Part shown: piece after piece, positions 45,953 to 57,102 of the stretch | Layout: each line of letters starts with the position of its first letter | Numbering within the stretch: the first letter of the stretch is position 1 | NCBI RefSeq assembly: GCF_030409685.1 | Contig: NZ_JAUFQJ010000006.1 | Location: 1 to 64,000 of the forward strand | Length of the DNA: 64,000 bases | Direction: 5' to 3' | Origin: Ferruginibacter paludis | GTDB lineage: Bacteria > Bacteroidota > Bacteroidia > Chitinophagales > Chitinophagaceae | The notes under the pieces: generated by a model | Seen by the model: the letters and a program-made list of their open reading frames with translations, nothing else | What the model was told of the DNA's origin: nothing | The model's database searches: none | Made by a program: the position numbers and the translations under genes

Positions 45953-48900
45953 ATGATAATAAAAGATAAAGAAGATCAAATACTGCTTTCAATAAGTACT
46001 GAAATTGCCCGTATAAGGGGCAAAGAGGATATGTTGCACCTTATACGTAATACTCTAAAAAAATACATTCATTTTGATGATAGTTTTATACTTCTTTACA
46101 ATAAAGCTAAAAAGACTTTTAAGTCATATATCCATCATGTTGAAGCCCGCCGGTTCGATAATCCTGAGTTTGAAAACCAACTAGGTATTGAGTATCCTGT
46201 GTTAGATGATAGTATAGAGAACTCAGGAATACCGCTTGTACAGGATGTTGATTTATTATCATCACTGGGAAACGCCGAGGTGAATTTTATTCATAGCATG
46301 GGCATAAAAGAATTTGTAACTTTAAAATTGATTGAACGAAATGAACTGATAGGGATTTTTGTTTTACTGTCAGAACAAAAAGATTCATTTAACCCTGAAG
46401 CTTTGGATTTACTTCAAAGAATATCCTACCCAATTGCAATTGCCACGGCTAATATTATAGCCAATGAAGACATTGCAAAAAGAGAGCTGGAAAAAACAAT
46501 ATTACTTTCCCTAAGCCAGGAGATCTCAGAAATAAGAAGCAAGAGCGATTTATTGCCGGTTCTTCATGCAAAATTAAAAGAGCTTTTTCCGATAGCAGGT
46601 TTTGGTATAACAATTATTAATGAAGATGGAAAAACACACAGTCCATTTATAGTGGATCCGGAAGAAGCTATGAAAAGGGATAGCAGTTTTAAAGAACTAA
46701 ACGATAAAAAATACAACGTTACTGAACCTGTATTTAAACAAGTAATTAATACGATTACGCCATTACTATTATCTGTAGATAAATTGGCAACAATTAAAGG
46801 AGCTCCTGAATATGTGTTTTTTTGGCAGAAGACGGGAATAAAGCAGATACTTGGAATACCACTTAGGGTTGGACAAAAAAATATTGGCTGCCTTATTTTT
46901 CATCTTCCAAAGTCTTACAAAAACGATATATCTACTAATCTTTTAAAAGGCGTTTCTGCCCAAATATCTTTGCGGCTTTTCAATATAATTGCAAATGGAG
47001 AAGTTGAAAAAAGGGAAAAAGAAAAAACCCTGTTACTTTCACTAGGTAACGAAATTGCCTCTCTTCAAACCAGGAATGATTTGTACAGGATAATAAATAC
47101 AAGCATAAAAAATCTATTTTCATTTAAAGACTTCGGAATAGCACAGATTAGTAAAGATGGTAAAACTTATAACAAGTTTATACTGGAGGCTGAAGAAACT
47201 ATAAAATATCATGCGGATTACGACTACATAACTTCACAGGAATACAGTGTAGCTGACCCCTTATTCAGCCGTGTAATGAATTCAAAAGACCCTGTTATTT
47301 TAGAAGTAAAAAAGCTTGCAGAAATAGATAGAATGCCAGCTTATGTAGGCTTTTGGAAAAGCGTGGGATTGGAACAAATGGTTGCTGTTGCGCTGCGGGC
47401 AAGTGGAAAAAATATTGGGTGTGCCTTTTTCAATATTGAGCCAGGTTTAATGACAAATTCAAAAATGAGTTTGCTCAATGGTGTATGCTTTCAGATTTCA
47501 GCGGCTATGTCTAATATTATTGCCAATGAGGAAATTGTGAAACGAGAGGAAGAAAAAACAATATTACTTTCTCTGAGTAATGAAATTTCCCTTCTTAAAA
47601 ACAGAAGCGACTTGTTTGAAATGGTAAATGGAAGGATTAAAAATTTATTTGCAATAGATGAATTTGCAGTTGCCAATATAAATGAAGATGGTAAAACTTA
47701 TGGAGCTTTTATGATGGATCTTAATTCAGAAATTACAAATGATGTTGATTTTAAAAAGACAACTTCTCAATATTATAACGTGACCGATCCACTATTTGAA
47801 AAAGTTATAAGCTCTGAAGATCCAATTATATTTGATGTAAACGAAATTGTAGCCATACCAGAAATGCCAGGCTTTGTTCACTTTTGGAAAAAAGTTGGTC
47901 TTAAAAATGTATTATGTGCTGCCCTAAGGGCGGGTGGAAAGAATATCGGCATGGCGGTTTTACACATTGAGAATAATAAAACTATCAATACAAAAAGCGT
48001 TTTACTGAAAGGTATTTGCGCTCATTTATCAGTTGCAATCTCAAACATTCTGGCCAATGAAGAAATTGCAAAAAGAGAGGAAGAGAAAACTCTATTGGTT
48101 TCATTAACGCTTGAAATTGCTGGTGTAAAGAATAAGACTGAATTATCACAGTTATTAAATACCAAATTAACAGGACTATTTCCCATTCTAGGATTTGGAA
48201 TTACACTGCTTAATGAAGATAATAAAACACACAGCCCTTTTGTTATCGATGCACATGATGAATTAAAAAACGATGCAGATTTTAAAGAAGTAATAGTTAA
48301 AAATTATAGTGTTACTGATGGCGTATTCAACCATATCATTAATAATGATGGGCCAGTTACACTACAGGTGGAAGAATTGGCTGTTATGAAAGAAGCCCCT
48401 GCTTATGTAAATTTCTGGGGAAAAATGGGGGTAAAGAAAGTTATAGGTATTGCGGTAAAGGCAGGTGATCACATCCTTGGTTGTTTTATTTTATTACATG
48501 ACCCTCATTCTAATAACAACATAAATACAAATCTGCTTAAGGGTGTTTGTGCACAAATTTCTGTTGCCATTTCAAATATTCTTGCCAATGAAAATATTAT
48601 AAGAAGAGAAACTGAAAGAGAATTTTTATTAACATTAAATATGGATCTTGCAGCAGTAAGAACTAACGACGAACTAATAATTATAATAACCAAAAAGCTT
48701 AAAAAGGTTCTCTCTTTCAGCCATGCACATCTTGCCAAAATCAATGAAGATAAAACTACTGTTAGTCCATTTTTATACGATCCTGAATCAAAAAGTAAAC
48801 TTCATCCTCTCTATAAAAACTTAAAGGGCGGAAAATTTACCATCCAGGATGGCATTCTTAATAAATCGCTTGCAACCGCAGAGCCAACTATTGTTGATTT

Positions 48901-51900
48901 GGAAAAGATAAAGCAACAACAGGAACTGCCATTATACGGAACTGTCAACTATGAGAGTGGTATCAGGCAAATCGTAACCACCCGCTTTTACAAAGACCAG
49001 GAGATATTCGGGTTCTGGATGATATTCTTCGATAGAGAGATTGAACTTGATCCAAGTAAATCAAGCCTCATTAAAGGAATTTCGGATCAGATGTCAATAG
49101 CAGTTTCAAATATTTTTGCCAATCAGGAAATACAGACGAGACAAGAGGAAAAATCGAGGTTACTTTCTTTCAGTAATCTACTGGCCTCCGTAAAGGATAA
49201 AGTAATATTGTCAAAAATTTTGCAGCAGCAACTAAAGGACTTATTCGAAATAGATGACTATACGATTCACGCCCTTAGCCCCGACAAAAAAACTTATTAC
49301 CCTCTTTTTTATGACCGTGATGCAGCATTTACAAAATTTCCTGATTTTATAAAAATCGTTAACTCAAAAAATGAAGTAAATGACGGAATTATCAATAAAG
49401 TTCTTGAATCAGAGGAGCCGGTTAGTTTTATAGTTGATGATTTATTTAGATTATCACAAAAACCTCTATACGTCAATATGTGGAAAAAAATGGGCGTAAA
49501 AAAAATAACTGGTATTCGAATCCGGTTGGGGCAGGAAAATATTGGGTTTATGAGATTCAGGCAAAATGATGCTACTCAACTTACGATACAGGCACCACTT
49601 TTTAACAGTATTTGTTCGCAGATTGCTGTTGTCATTTCCAATGTGCTTGCTGATGATGAAATAAAAGGGAGGGAAAAAGAAAAATCAATGTTGCTGGAGT
49701 TTAGTAATGCGATGGCCTCTGTAAGCGATAAAAAAATGCTGGGTAGGATTTTAAAGCAGCAACTGGAAGACCTTTTCTCGATAGATTTTTTCGTCGTTCA
49801 TGCTATAAGCAAAGATAAAAAACAATTCAGGCCGATAATCTATGACCCGGATGCTGATTTTGCAAAACACCCGGACTTTGTCAGAAGAGCTAATGTAAGC
49901 CATGATTTAAAAGGTAGTGTTTTTAATAAGATACTTGAATCGGAAAACCCATTATTTTTCAGCCCGGAGGAGCGATTAGGAAATTTAACCTCCCAGCCCT
50001 ATATGGCATTCCTTACATCCAGGGGAGTTAATAAAATAGCAAGTATACGGATAAGGATCGGAGATGAAAATATAGGCATATTGGATTTCAACCAATTTGA
50101 AAACAACGAAACAAGTATTCAGGAAAATCTCTTTAAAAGTATTTGTTCACAAATTGCAATTAATCTTTCCAAAATTTTAGCTACTGACGAAATACAAACC
50201 CGGGAGACTGAAAAGTCCAGGTTACTTGAATTCAGTAATGCGATGGCCTCTGTCAGAGACAAAACAATACTCGGCGAAATTTTAAGCCAGCAGTTAAAAG
50301 ATATTTTTTCAATTGAGAGTTATGTAATTCATGCACTTAGTAAGGACAAAAAAACTTATCGCCCTTTATTGTACGACATTAATGCACCTTTCGCCAAACA
50401 TCCCGATTTTATTACAAGGGTTAACTCTGATAACGAAATAAATGATGGCATTTTTGATAAGATACTTGCATCAGAAATCCCAGTCACCTTTACAGTGCTG
50501 GAAATGCTACAGATGCAAAAAAAGCCCATTTATGCCAATACAGCCAGGGACCTTGGTTTGCTTAAAGTAACCTGTGTACGCATACGTGTGGGTGATGAAA
50601 ATATAGCCACACTAAATTTTGACCACAACGAGCAAAATCAATATGTGACTCAACAGCCACTCTTCAAAAGCATCTGTTCTCAGATAGCTATTATTATTTC
50701 AAATGTGCTTGCAGATGATGAAATAAAAGGAAGGGAAAAGGAAAAATCAATGTTGTTGGAATTCAGTAATGCAATTGCTTCGGTACGAGACAAAAATGTT
50801 TTGGCAAAAATTCTAAAAAAACAACTGACAGACTTATTCTCAATAAAAGACTACGTTATTCATGCATTGAGTGATGATAAAAAAACGCACCGGCCCATTT
50901 TATATGATTCGGAGGCCGATTTTGCAAAACATCCGGACTTTATAAAATTGGTTGATCAGGATACAGATGTGAATGATGGGATTTTTAATAAAATTCTTAG
51001 TTCAGATAATCCGGTTTCATTCAATGTAGAAGAATGGTTTAATTCACCCGCGCCCCCTGTATATGCAAATGCAGCAAGGGATATTGGTTTAAAAAACATG
51101 GCCGGTATTCGGATACGAATCGGAAATGAAAACATTGCTGTTATGAATTTCAGGCAAGATGAATTAAACCGGCCAGCTCTTGAGGCCCCTCTATTTAAGA
51201 GTATATGTTCTCAATTATCAATTACCGTATCTAATATAATTGCCAATGAAAAAGTAAGTAACCAATTATTTGAAATTAACAGGTATAAACAACAGCTTGA
51301 GGATGAAAAAATATATTTAAAGGAAGAAATTGAAACCAGTCAAAATTTTTCGGAGATGATTGGGGAGAGTGCCGAAATGAAGAAAGTATTCCGGCTGATA
51401 CAACAAGTTTCCGCATCAGACAGCACCGTTTTAATATTGGGTGAAACTGGCACGGGGAAAGAATTGGTAGCACGGGCCATACATAATTTATCACCGCGTA
51501 AAAATAAACTAATGGTGAAAGTAAACTGTGCTGCCTTGCCGGTTAATTTAATAGAAAGTGAATTATTTGGCCATGAACGAGGCAGCTTTACTGGCGCTAC
51601 AGAACGCAGGATTGGTAAATTTGAACTGGCACACCAGGGCACATTATTCCTGGATGAAATTGGAGAAATGCCGCTGGAATTACAAGTTAAATTACTTCGG
51701 GCCCTCCAGGAAAAAGAAATAGAAAGGGTCGGAGGAAAAGTTACCATTAAAATTGATGTAAGGATTATAACTGCCACAAACCGAAACCTTGAAAAATTAA
51801 TGGAAGAAGGAAAATTTAGAAGCGACTTGTACTACCGGTTAAATATTTTCCCTATCAGTTTGCCGCCACTCAGAAAACGCAGCGAAGATATTCCTTCCCT

Positions 51901-52300
51901 TGCTTCACATTTTGTAAGGCGGTTTTCAAAAAAGACCGGCAAGCGAATTAATACGTTTAGTAATAAAGCCCTGCAGGAACTTACTCAATATAACTGGCCG
52001 GGAAATATAAGGGAGCTTGAACATTTAATTGAACGCAGTGTACTTCTTGCCACAACAGACACTATTAAGGAAATACATCTTCCAATGCAAAATAAAAATA
52101 CTCTTGCTGCAAAAACCCAGCAAGACATCCCTATTAAAACAATTGATGAAAACGAACGTGAATATATTTTAAAAGTATTAAAGCATGTTAAAGGACGAAT
52201 TTCTGGCGAAGGGGGGGCTGCAGCTTTATTAGGCCTACCCCCTAGTACACTTAACTCAAGAATAAAACGATTAGGGATCCGTAAGGAACACCTTGGTTAA
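45953..52300 (+). CDS. Giant sigma-54 activator with ten tandem GAF-like domains
   Basis: A 2115-residue protein started at the ATG at 45953 (a TTG at 45896 is less likely). Ten repeats of about 177 residues, each GAF-like, fill residues 10-1765 and are joined by charged helices of the type [15 protein letters not shown] coiled coil (residues 1765-1800) leads to an AAA+ sigma-54 activator with Walker A GETGTGKE (near 1828), RGSFTGA (a GAFTGA variant with Ser), [12 protein letters not shown] and [14 protein letters not shown] [14 protein letters not shown], then a Fis-type HTH ([20 protein letters not shown]). It lacks a receiver domain, so input is probably ligand or redox sensing by the GAF array. 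Cytoplasmic. Ligands unknown. Confidence 0.93.
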   Translation: MIIKDKEDQILLSISTEIARIRGKEDMLHLIRNTLKKYIHFDDSFILLYNKAKKTFKSYIHHVEARRFDNPEFENQLGIEYPVLDDSIENSGIPLVQDVDLLSSLGNAEVNFIHSMGIKEFVTLKLIERNELIGIFVLLSEQKDSFNPEALDLLQRISYPIAIATANIIANEDIAKRELEKTILLSLSQEISEIRSKSDLLPVLHAKLKELFPIAGFGITIINEDGKTHSPFIVDPEEAMKRDSSFKELNDKKYNVTEPVFKQVINTITPLLLSVDKLATIKGAPEYVFFWQKTGIKQILGIPLRVGQKNIGCLIFHLPKSYKNDISTNLLKGVSAQISLRLFNIIANGEVEKREKEKTLLLSLGNEIASLQTRNDLYRIINTSIKNLFSFKDFGIAQISKDGKTYNKFILEAEETIKYHADYDYITSQEYSVADPLFSRVMNSKDPVILEVKKLAEIDRMPAYVGFWKSVGLEQMVAVALRASGKNIGCAFFNIEPGLMTNSKMSLLNGVCFQISAAMSNIIANEEIVKREEEKTILLSLSNEISLLKNRSDLFEMVNGRIKNLFAIDEFAVANINEDGKTYGAFMMDLNSEITNDVDFKKTTSQYYNVTDPLFEKVISSEDPIIFDVNEIVAIPEMPGFVHFWKKVGLKNVLCAALRAGGKNIGMAVLHIENNKTINTKSVLLKGICAHLSVAISNILANEEIAKREEEKTLLVSLTLEIAGVKNKTELSQLLNTKLTGLFPILGFGITLLNEDNKTHSPFVIDAHDELKNDADFKEVIVKNYSVTDGVFNHIINNDGPVTLQVEELAVMKEAPAYVNFWGKMGVKKVIGIAVKAGDHILGCFILLHDPHSNNNINTNLLKGVCAQISVAISNILANENIIRRETEREFLLTLNMDLAAVRTNDELIIIITKKLKKVLSFSHAHLAKINEDKTTVSPFLYDPESKSKLHPLYKNLKGGKFTIQDGILNKSLATAEPTIVDLEKIKQQQELPLYGTVNYESGIRQIVTTRFYKDQEIFGFWMIFFDREIELDPSKSSLIKGISDQMSIAVSNIFANQEIQTRQEEKSRLLSFSNLLASVKDKVILSKILQQQLKDLFEIDDYTIHALSPDKKTYYPLFYDRDAAFTKFPDFIKIVNSKNEVNDGIINKVLESEEPVSFIVDDLFRLSQKPLYVNMWKKMGVKKITGIRIRLGQENIGFMRFRQNDATQLTIQAPLFNSICSQIAVVISNVLADDEIKGREKEKSMLLEFSNAMASVSDKKMLGRILKQQLEDLFSIDFFVVHAISKDKKQFRPIIYDPDADFAKHPDFVRRANVSHDLKGSVFNKILESENPLFFSPEERLGNLTSQPYMAFLTSRGVNKIASIRIRIGDENIGILDFNQFENNETSIQENLFKSICSQIAINLSKILATDEIQTRETEKSRLLEFSNAMASVRDKTILGEILSQQLKDIFSIESYVIHALSKDKKTYRPLLYDINAPFAKHPDFITRVNSDNEINDGIFDKILASEIPVTFTVLEMLQMQKKPIYANTARDLGLLKVTCVRIRVGDENIATLNFDHNEQNQYVTQQPLFKSICSQIAIIISNVLADDEIKGREKEKSMLLEFSNAIASVRDKNVLAKILKKQLTDLFSIKDYVIHALSDDKKTHRPILYDSEADFAKHPDFIKLVDQDTDVNDGIFNKILSSDNPVSFNVEEWFNSPAPPVYANAARDIGLKNMAGIRIRIGNENIAVMNFRQDELNRPALEAPLFKSICSQLSITVSNIIANEKVSNQLFEINRYKQQLEDEKIYLKEEIETSQNFSEMIGESAEMKKVFRLIQQVSASDSTVLILGETGTGKELVARAIHNLSPRKNKLMVKVNCAALPVNLIESELFGHERGSFTGATERRIGKFELAHQGTLFLDEIGEMPLELQVKLLRALQEKEIERVGGKVTIKIDVRIITATNRNLEKLMEEGKFRSDLYYRLNIFPISLPPLRKRSEDIPSLASHFVRRFSKKTGKRINTFSNKALQELTQYNWPGNIRELEHLIERSVLLATTDTIKEIHLPMQNKNTLAAKTQQDIPIKTIDENEREYILKVLKHVKGRISGEGGAAALLGLPPSTLNSRIKRLGIRKEHLG
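45979..51250 (+). repeat. Ten tandem GAF-coding repeats, 531-nt period
   Basis: Repeat starts, set at the LLS(L/F) motif, fall near 45979, 46499, 47030, 47561, 48092, 48623, 49157, 49688, 50219 and 50750. Spacings are 520, then 531 four times, 534, and 531 three times. Units 1-5 share one consensus (SPFI/V and TLLSL style), units 7-10 another (AMASVRDK and DKKTYRP style), and unit 6 is intermediate. Units 8-10 and the linkers before them share long near-identical DNA, pointing to recent unequal exchange. Confidence 0.9.
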
Positions 52301-52387
52301 ATACCAGGTAAATCATTTTAAAAAGTTCAGAAATTTTTTTCAGGTATATCTACGATTAAAATAATACACAATCAACCCTTGTACCTA

Positions 52388-52939
52388 TTATCTAAATGCA
52401 GCACTACCGGTATTACTCAAATAATTGCAGGTTTTGTATAAACTCTCAAAATCTTCAAAGCCATTATATCGGTGACCGTTAATAAAAAAAGTAGGTGTAC
52501 AATCCACCCCGCTTTTTACTCCGCTTTCAAAATCATTAATTACTTTGTGAATTAATTTTTTATACTCCCGGCTATTTTCAAACAAGTTCATATCAAGTTC
52601 AATCCTTTCTGCAAATCTTGAGAATGAACTTTTTATCAGGTATTTCTGATTCTCAAATATCAAATCATGCATTTCCCAAAACTTTCCCTGCAATGCTGCA
52701 GCTTCTGAAGCAACTGCCGCATCCAGCGCAAAACGATGCAATGTCAAAAGGGGAAAATGGCGAAATACGAATTTTAATTTATTACCCAGGTATTGTTGAA
52801 GCAACTTTATAGACGTATAAACCTCTCCACAAAATTCACATTGAAAATCTCCATATTGAACTAATTCCAATGGAGCAATTAAAGCACCTGTAAAATTATC
52901 CCGGTTTATATTAAAAGGTAATTTAAGCATGTTACTCAT
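52388..52939 (-). CDS. Cytoplasmic DsbA-like thioredoxin-fold protein
   Basis: A 183-residue protein with no signal peptide. The redox site is GDFQCEFCGEV (Cys34-x-x-Cys37), the helical insertion contains FRHFPLLTLHRFALDAA, and CTPTFFINGHRYNG supplies the cis-proline loop. This fits the DsbA-like thioredoxin_4 family, whose cytoplasmic members can reduce or isomerise disulfides, or act in stress responses. It is convergent with the GAF-repeat regulator and next to an AraC-type regulator on the minus strand. Substrate unknown. Confidence 0.88.
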   Translation of the reverse strand: MSNMLKLPFNINRDNFTGALIAPLELVQYGDFQCEFCGEVYTSIKLLQQYLGNKLKFVFRHFPLLTLHRFALDAAVASEAAALQGKFWEMHDLIFENQKYLIKSSFSRFAERIELDMNLFENSREYKKLIHKVINDFESGVKSGVDCTPTFFINGHRYNGFEDFESLYKTCNYLSNTGSAAFR

Positions 52940-53073
52940 AAAATTAAATTTTGGTCTTTAAAGTTTTATAGCACTTTTTGGCTATTAATTTATCGCTCTA
53001 ACCGAATAACCTTATTAATAAAGTCTTAGTATCGAATTTAAATGAATGTTGAATGTGCTAAAGAATTAAGAGC

Positions 53074-53958
53074 TTATGCAACAAGAATATTCAACCTGAA
53101 TTCAGAGGGGGGGTATCCAAATTGTGATTTGAAAAGTCTTGAAAAATGAGCTATACTTTCAAATCCTAAAGTGTAACAAATATCTGTTACTGTCATAGTG
53201 GTACTTGTTAAAAGTTCCTGTGCTTTTTCCAACCTTTTCTTTCTTATCCATTGCGAAGGCGGCATATTGTAAATAGCCTGAAAATCCCTCCTAAAACTTG
53301 ACAAACTTCTCCCTGCTAAAACCGCAAGCTGACTTAGCGAAAGAGAGTTCATAATATTTTCTTCTACTGTATTGGTGATATTGCTTCTAAAATGTTCTTT
53401 TAAATCGAGTACCTGTTCTAAAATTTGCTTATCACTTCCGGCCAAATAAAATAATAGTTCCAATAATTTAATTTTAATTAAACTACACCCAATTTTCTCT
53501 GGCTGTATAAAATAGGGTTGTAATGAATCAATGTACTTTAACAATTGTTGATCAGCGGTATTTAAAGTTACCGGCGACACTTCGCATTTTGGTGTAAGAC
53601 ACAACTCAGCCATTTTTGCAAATTCCTTTACCAATTCATATCTTAATGATACTATTATAAATTTATTCTTTGAAGTATTATCTTGTTGCAAATAGCCTGT
53701 TTGGTATTCAACTAAAATATCTTTTTTAAGAAATGCCATTTGGTTTTTGTTTACCATATATTCCAGTTTTCCATACCGTATACCAACAGAGCCTTCTGTT
53801 ACAAAAAGCAAAATATTCTCTTCTAAAAATAGAGTCCCAGAAATAGGTTCATGCAAAGTGTAGGACTCTATGGCTTTATAACCATTTAGTGTTAAACTTA
53901 AACGATTGACAGATAAACCGCCTAAGTCAGCCAATTTTTTGGTAGATGCAGTCTGCAT
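53074..53958 (-). CDS. AraC-family transcriptional regulator
   Basis: A 294-residue protein. The N-terminal 180 residues form a cupin-like sensing domain (GTLFLEENILLFVTEGSVGIRY and YMVNKNQMAFLKKD). The C-terminal 100 residues have the two helix-turn-helix motifs: LSQLAVLAGRSLSSFRRDFQ and VTDICYTLGFESIAHFSRLF followed by GYPPSEFR. It likely binds near its own promoter or that of the DsbA-like gene, which starts 134 bases downstream on the same strand. The effector is unknown. Confidence 0.9.
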   Translation of the reverse strand: MQTASTKKLADLGGLSVNRLSLTLNGYKAIESYTLHEPISGTLFLEENILLFVTEGSVGIRYGKLEYMVNKNQMAFLKKDILVEYQTGYLQQDNTSKNKFIIVSLRYELVKEFAKMAELCLTPKCEVSPVTLNTADQQLLKYIDSLQPYFIQPEKIGCSLIKIKLLELLFYLAGSDKQILEQVLDLKEHFRSNITNTVEENIMNSLSLSQLAVLAGRSLSSFRRDFQAIYNMPPSQWIRKKRLEKAQELLTSTTMTVTDICYTLGFESIAHFSRLFKSQFGYPPSEFRLNILVA

Positions 53959-54413
53959 TTTTTCAGTATTTAGTTGGTCAAAAAAATATTTTTAATAATA
54001 GTAACGGTCGCTAATAAAATATTGGAGATTAAAAAATGGAGATTAATTATAAAAAACTTACGGTAATAATTTCAAATTAAATGCCACAAGTTAAATTATT
54101 GATTAACATCAACTTATACTATAGTTAGGCCTTCTGAAGTCACGATATTTCGTAAATTAGCGAACGCACTCTTTAAATATCGGAGGCTAAAATTAAAAGC
54201 TAATTAGTGGGAGGGCTTTTTAATAAGTCCTTTACATAGTAGGATACAATCTTAATTCCAGAGAGATTTTTATATCAAAAAAGGATGCCGTATGATGACA
54301 TCCTTCGTTAAATTAAACCTCACTCTTGTAAGGAAACATGTTGGTTGAAAGAAAAAAATATTACTGTTTTTTATAGGAATAACACTTTTTTGATAGTAAA
54401 TATAACCAGCATT
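53959..54413. other. Intergenic region between the first araC gene and dps
   Basis: 455 bases, AT-rich. Contains the dps terminator at 54281-54305 and the araC promoter region; nothing else recognised. Confidence 0.45.
54276..54305 (-). terminator. Rho-independent terminator of dps
   Basis: On the minus strand AAGGATG and CATCCTT (7 bp perfect, 54281-54287 and 54299-54305) form a stem followed by TTTTTGATAT. It lies about 110 bases beyond the Dps stop codon. Confidence 0.7.
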
Positions 54414-54884
54414 TTATCCAAGATAAGCCCTTACCATCCAGGCCATCTTTTCATGCTTGCCAAGTAACTGTGTAACAAAATCACTGCTCCCTAAATCTTT
54501 GTGTTTGTCAGCAAACAACGGAATTAACCGACGCAGATTATTGATAATAGTTTCATGTGATTCAAGCAAATATTTTAACTGATTTTCCTGACTATTTGTA
54601 TAATCATTCTCGATTAAATTAGTAAGCTTTAAATAGTCGGCCAGCCTTGCTTCTGTGTAATGCCCTACGGCACGTATTCTTTCGGCAACCTGATCCATTA
54701 TCTCATCCAGGTCATTAAAATGCTGTTCATAAAATTGATGCATCTCACTAAAATTAATCCCCTCAATATTCCAGTGGTAATTTCTTGCTTTAATGTATAA
54801 AACAACTTCGTCAGCAAGTAATTTATTCAACTCTTCGCTAACACCCTGTAAATGAGTTTCCAAAATTCCAATATTTGGTTTCAT
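54414..54884 (-). CDS. dps: Dps-family DNA-binding ferritin
   Basis: A 156-residue Dps protein. Ferroxidase ligands are in the conserved positions: His37 in ARNYHWNIEG, Asp64 and Glu68 in DEIMDQVAERIRAVG. The rest has the four-helix ferritin-like pattern with a short C-terminus. Dps forms 12-mers that store iron and protect DNA from peroxide. It is a single gene with its own terminator, between two AraC regulator genes. The N-terminus is short, so DNA binding through an N-terminal lysine tail is uncertain. Confidence 0.95.
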   Translation of the reverse strand: MKPNIGILETHLQGVSEELNKLLADEVVLYIKARNYHWNIEGINFSEMHQFYEQHFNDLDEIMDQVAERIRAVGHYTEARLADYLKLTNLIENDYTNSQENQLKYLLESHETIINNLRRLIPLFADKHKDLGSSDFVTQLLGKHEKMAWMVRAYLG

Positions 54885-55087
54885 AATTTTTTTTATTTAA
54901 AATTTCGATGTTGATTTTTGGGCAGCTATAAACAACGTTAAATAAGTAAACACAAAATATAATAATCAGATATCTTCATTCCTCCAATTCCATTCAATGG
55001 ATTTGACAATTAAAGTCAATTGTTTTCATGCGACAATTATTCTGATACCGATTAGAAAGTTTTTATTCCAGTAATATTTTAAACCAG

Positions 55088-55963
55088 TTAGAAGAAATTT
55101 GAAACTCCCTTCTTAAAATCAGTAAAATTTATTCCTGAGCTATTTTTAAAATATTTACTAAAATGAGAAGGATCAAAAAAACCAAGGTTATAAGCAATTT
55201 CCTTTAAGCTGTATCCTTCGAAAATAACCTTGCGTTTTGCCTCTAGTATTATTTTGCGCTGGATATGATAACCTGCCGTAAACCCCGAGATTTCCTTAAT
55301 AATATCGTTCAGATAATTGGGTGTTACAGCAAGCATCTCAGCGTACTCTTTAACTTGCTTTTTTATTATAAAATTTTTTTCCAGTAGCATGAAAAAACTA
55401 TTTGCCAATTCCATTTTTCTTGAATAAAAATTAGTCTTACGTTCATTGTCAAACTGACGGCTGAGATAGATTATAAATATTTTTAACAGCCCTTTTAATA
55501 TCTCAACTCTTAAATCAAAGTGGTTTTTAAATTCCTGTAGCATTTCAGTGGCAATATTTCTCATAAAACTATCGATCGAATTGTCTATCTTAATTACAGG
55601 CACATTTAAATAATTATTGAATAACGGCGTATTAATTAATTCAGATGTTCTTTTTTCATATAGTTCAAAAAATTCTCTATCGAAACAGATGATATATCCG
55701 TTTGAATAATTACCAAGTTCAAGTTCAAGTACCTGGCCGGGCTTTATATAATAAATACTGTTCTCCTCAATTTTAAATTTCGCAAGATCAATGGTAATAT
55801 CTCCCGAACCCTTTTCTATCCAAATCATTGAATAAGCTTCCTCAAAAATTGAATGGACTTCACCGTCTGTGGTTTCAAGTAAAAAGGATTGAATGGTATG
55901 AATCTCAAATTGACGATAATCATTGCCCCTATGATTTCTTTTCGAAATACGGTTTATAAACAT
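55088..55963 (-). CDS. AraC-family transcriptional regulator
   Basis: A 291-residue protein. The N-terminal part has a cupin-like ligand domain (YSMIWIEKGSGDITIDLAKF and NSIYYIKPGQVLELELG). The C-terminal two-helix-turn-helix domain contains VKEYAEMLAVTPNYLNDIIK and LKEIAYNLGFFDPSHFSKYF followed by SSGINFTDFKKG. Unlike the other AraC protein it is close to the Bacteroidota group with N-terminal domain for aromatic or sugar ligands, but the ligand is unknown. It is divergent from the YceI gene and 203 bases upstream of dps. Confidence 0.9.
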   Translation of the reverse strand: MFINRISKRNHRGNDYRQFEIHTIQSFLLETTDGEVHSIFEEAYSMIWIEKGSGDITIDLAKFKIEENSIYYIKPGQVLELELGNYSNGYIICFDREFFELYEKRTSELINTPLFNNYLNVPVIKIDNSIDSFMRNIATEMLQEFKNHFDLRVEILKGLLKIFIIYLSRQFDNERKTNFYSRKMELANSFFMLLEKNFIIKKQVKEYAEMLAVTPNYLNDIIKEISGFTAGYHIQRKIILEAKRKVIFEGYSLKEIAYNLGFFDPSHFSKYFKNSSGINFTDFKKGVSNFF

Positions 55964-56446
55964 TGCTTTAAAATTAGATAGCTTGTTATAATATTTTCTT
56001 GCCTCTCAATTGCAAACAGTCATTTCACTACAAAATAATTCTACAGTTTTTCAATAACCAAAGTTTGCATTTCTGAACCCGAATTAGTTATCCAGTCCAT
56101 TCATCTTATTTGATAAATTAATTCTTTTCAAAGTTGTTGTATGTTATTCCCGGAAACTCCCGGTCATCTGGGTACGGCATCAAGAATAAGAATATTGGAA
56201 ACACCTAACTCCTGAACATCTACATGATATGTCCTGATATATACATTGATTGCCTTTGCTTACAGGTGTTACTTTGTTAAATCATCATAATGAACTTTAT
56301 ATTCTTTGTCTTTGAATTTAAAACTTCAGAGAAGTTATCAGGGGTTACTAAATAAATGTTAGTTTTTTTTACAGACTAAAATATTTTTAATCTGTATCGG
56401 CTTCAAAATTCTTCGGCATCTTATCATATAAAAAATAAAAATCACT
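55964..56446. other. Intergenic region upstream of yceI-like gene
   Basis: 483 bases between divergent genes. It includes the second copy of the non-coding repeat (56237-56293). No gene or clear promoter recognised. Confidence 0.4.
56237..56293. repeat. Non-coding repeat element, copy 2
   Basis: ATATATACATTGATTGCCTT followed closely by TTACAGGTGTTACTTTGTTA, matching the element at 26669-26750 but lacking its 22-base spacer. Confidence 0.45.
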
Positions 56447-56980
56447 ATGTCACAAAAAACAAAATGGGAAATAGATCCCACTCACGCAGAAATTGGTTTT
56501 AAAGTTAAACACATGATGTTTACCAATGTTTCAGGCAAGATTGGAAAGTATAGCGCTATCATCGAAACAGACGAGGATGATTTTACCAATGCAGTAATTG
56601 ATTTTACTGGTGATACAGATTCCGTTACTACCGGTAATGCTGACAGGGACGCACATCTTATAAGCCCTGACTTTTTTGATGCGGCTCAATTTCCCAAAAT
56701 CAATTTTGTAGCCACTTCATTTTTAAAAGTAGATATAGCCGATTTTGAACTGACAGGTGATTTAACACTGCATGGCGTGACAAAGCCTATAAAATTAGCC
56801 GTTGAGTTTGGGGGCCTTATGAAAGACCCCTGGGGTAACATTAAAGCTGCCTTCAATATTGAGGGAAAAATAAATCGTAAAGACTGGGGGCTTAGCTGGA
56901 ACGCAGCATTGGAAGCAGGTGGCGTGTTGGTAGGCGAAGAGGTAAAGATCATCGCAGAAATTGAATTAATAAAAAAATAA
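56447..56980 (+). CDS. YceI-family lipocalin-like protein
   Basis: A 177-residue protein without a signal peptide. KWEIDPTHAEIGFKVKHMMF, DAAQFPKINFVATSF, GDLTLHGVTKPIKL and INRKDWGLSWN are YceI-family blocks. YceI folds as a lipocalin-like barrel that binds isoprenoids or other amphipathic molecules; cytoplasmic versions are common in Bacteroidota. It is monocistronic between an AraC gene and a broken DJ-1/PfpI gene. The ligand is unknown. Confidence 0.93.
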   Translation: MSQKTKWEIDPTHAEIGFKVKHMMFTNVSGKIGKYSAIIETDEDDFTNAVIDFTGDTDSVTTGNADRDAHLISPDFFDAAQFPKINFVATSFLKVDIADFELTGDLTLHGVTKPIKLAVEFGGLMKDPWGNIKAAFNIEGKINRKDWGLSWNAALEAGGVLVGEEVKIIAEIELIKK

Positions 56981-57102
56981 GTACGTAGTTTAATAAATTA
57001 GATTGACTTTTTTTTCTGTTACCAAAAGAACAGCATGCTAGTTGGTTAATGCAAACTATGACCATCAATAATACATAGTGGTAAATGCAATCAAAATAAA
57101 TC

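Noticed and set aside
45681..45992. 103-residue open frame on the minus strand upstream of the GAF-repeat gene
   Set aside because: Low-complexity, overlaps the start of the real gene and has no family features.
45979..51250. Regular repeats as a CRISPR or other DNA repeat array
   Set aside because: The 531-nt units are coding and divergent at the DNA level; they are protein domains.
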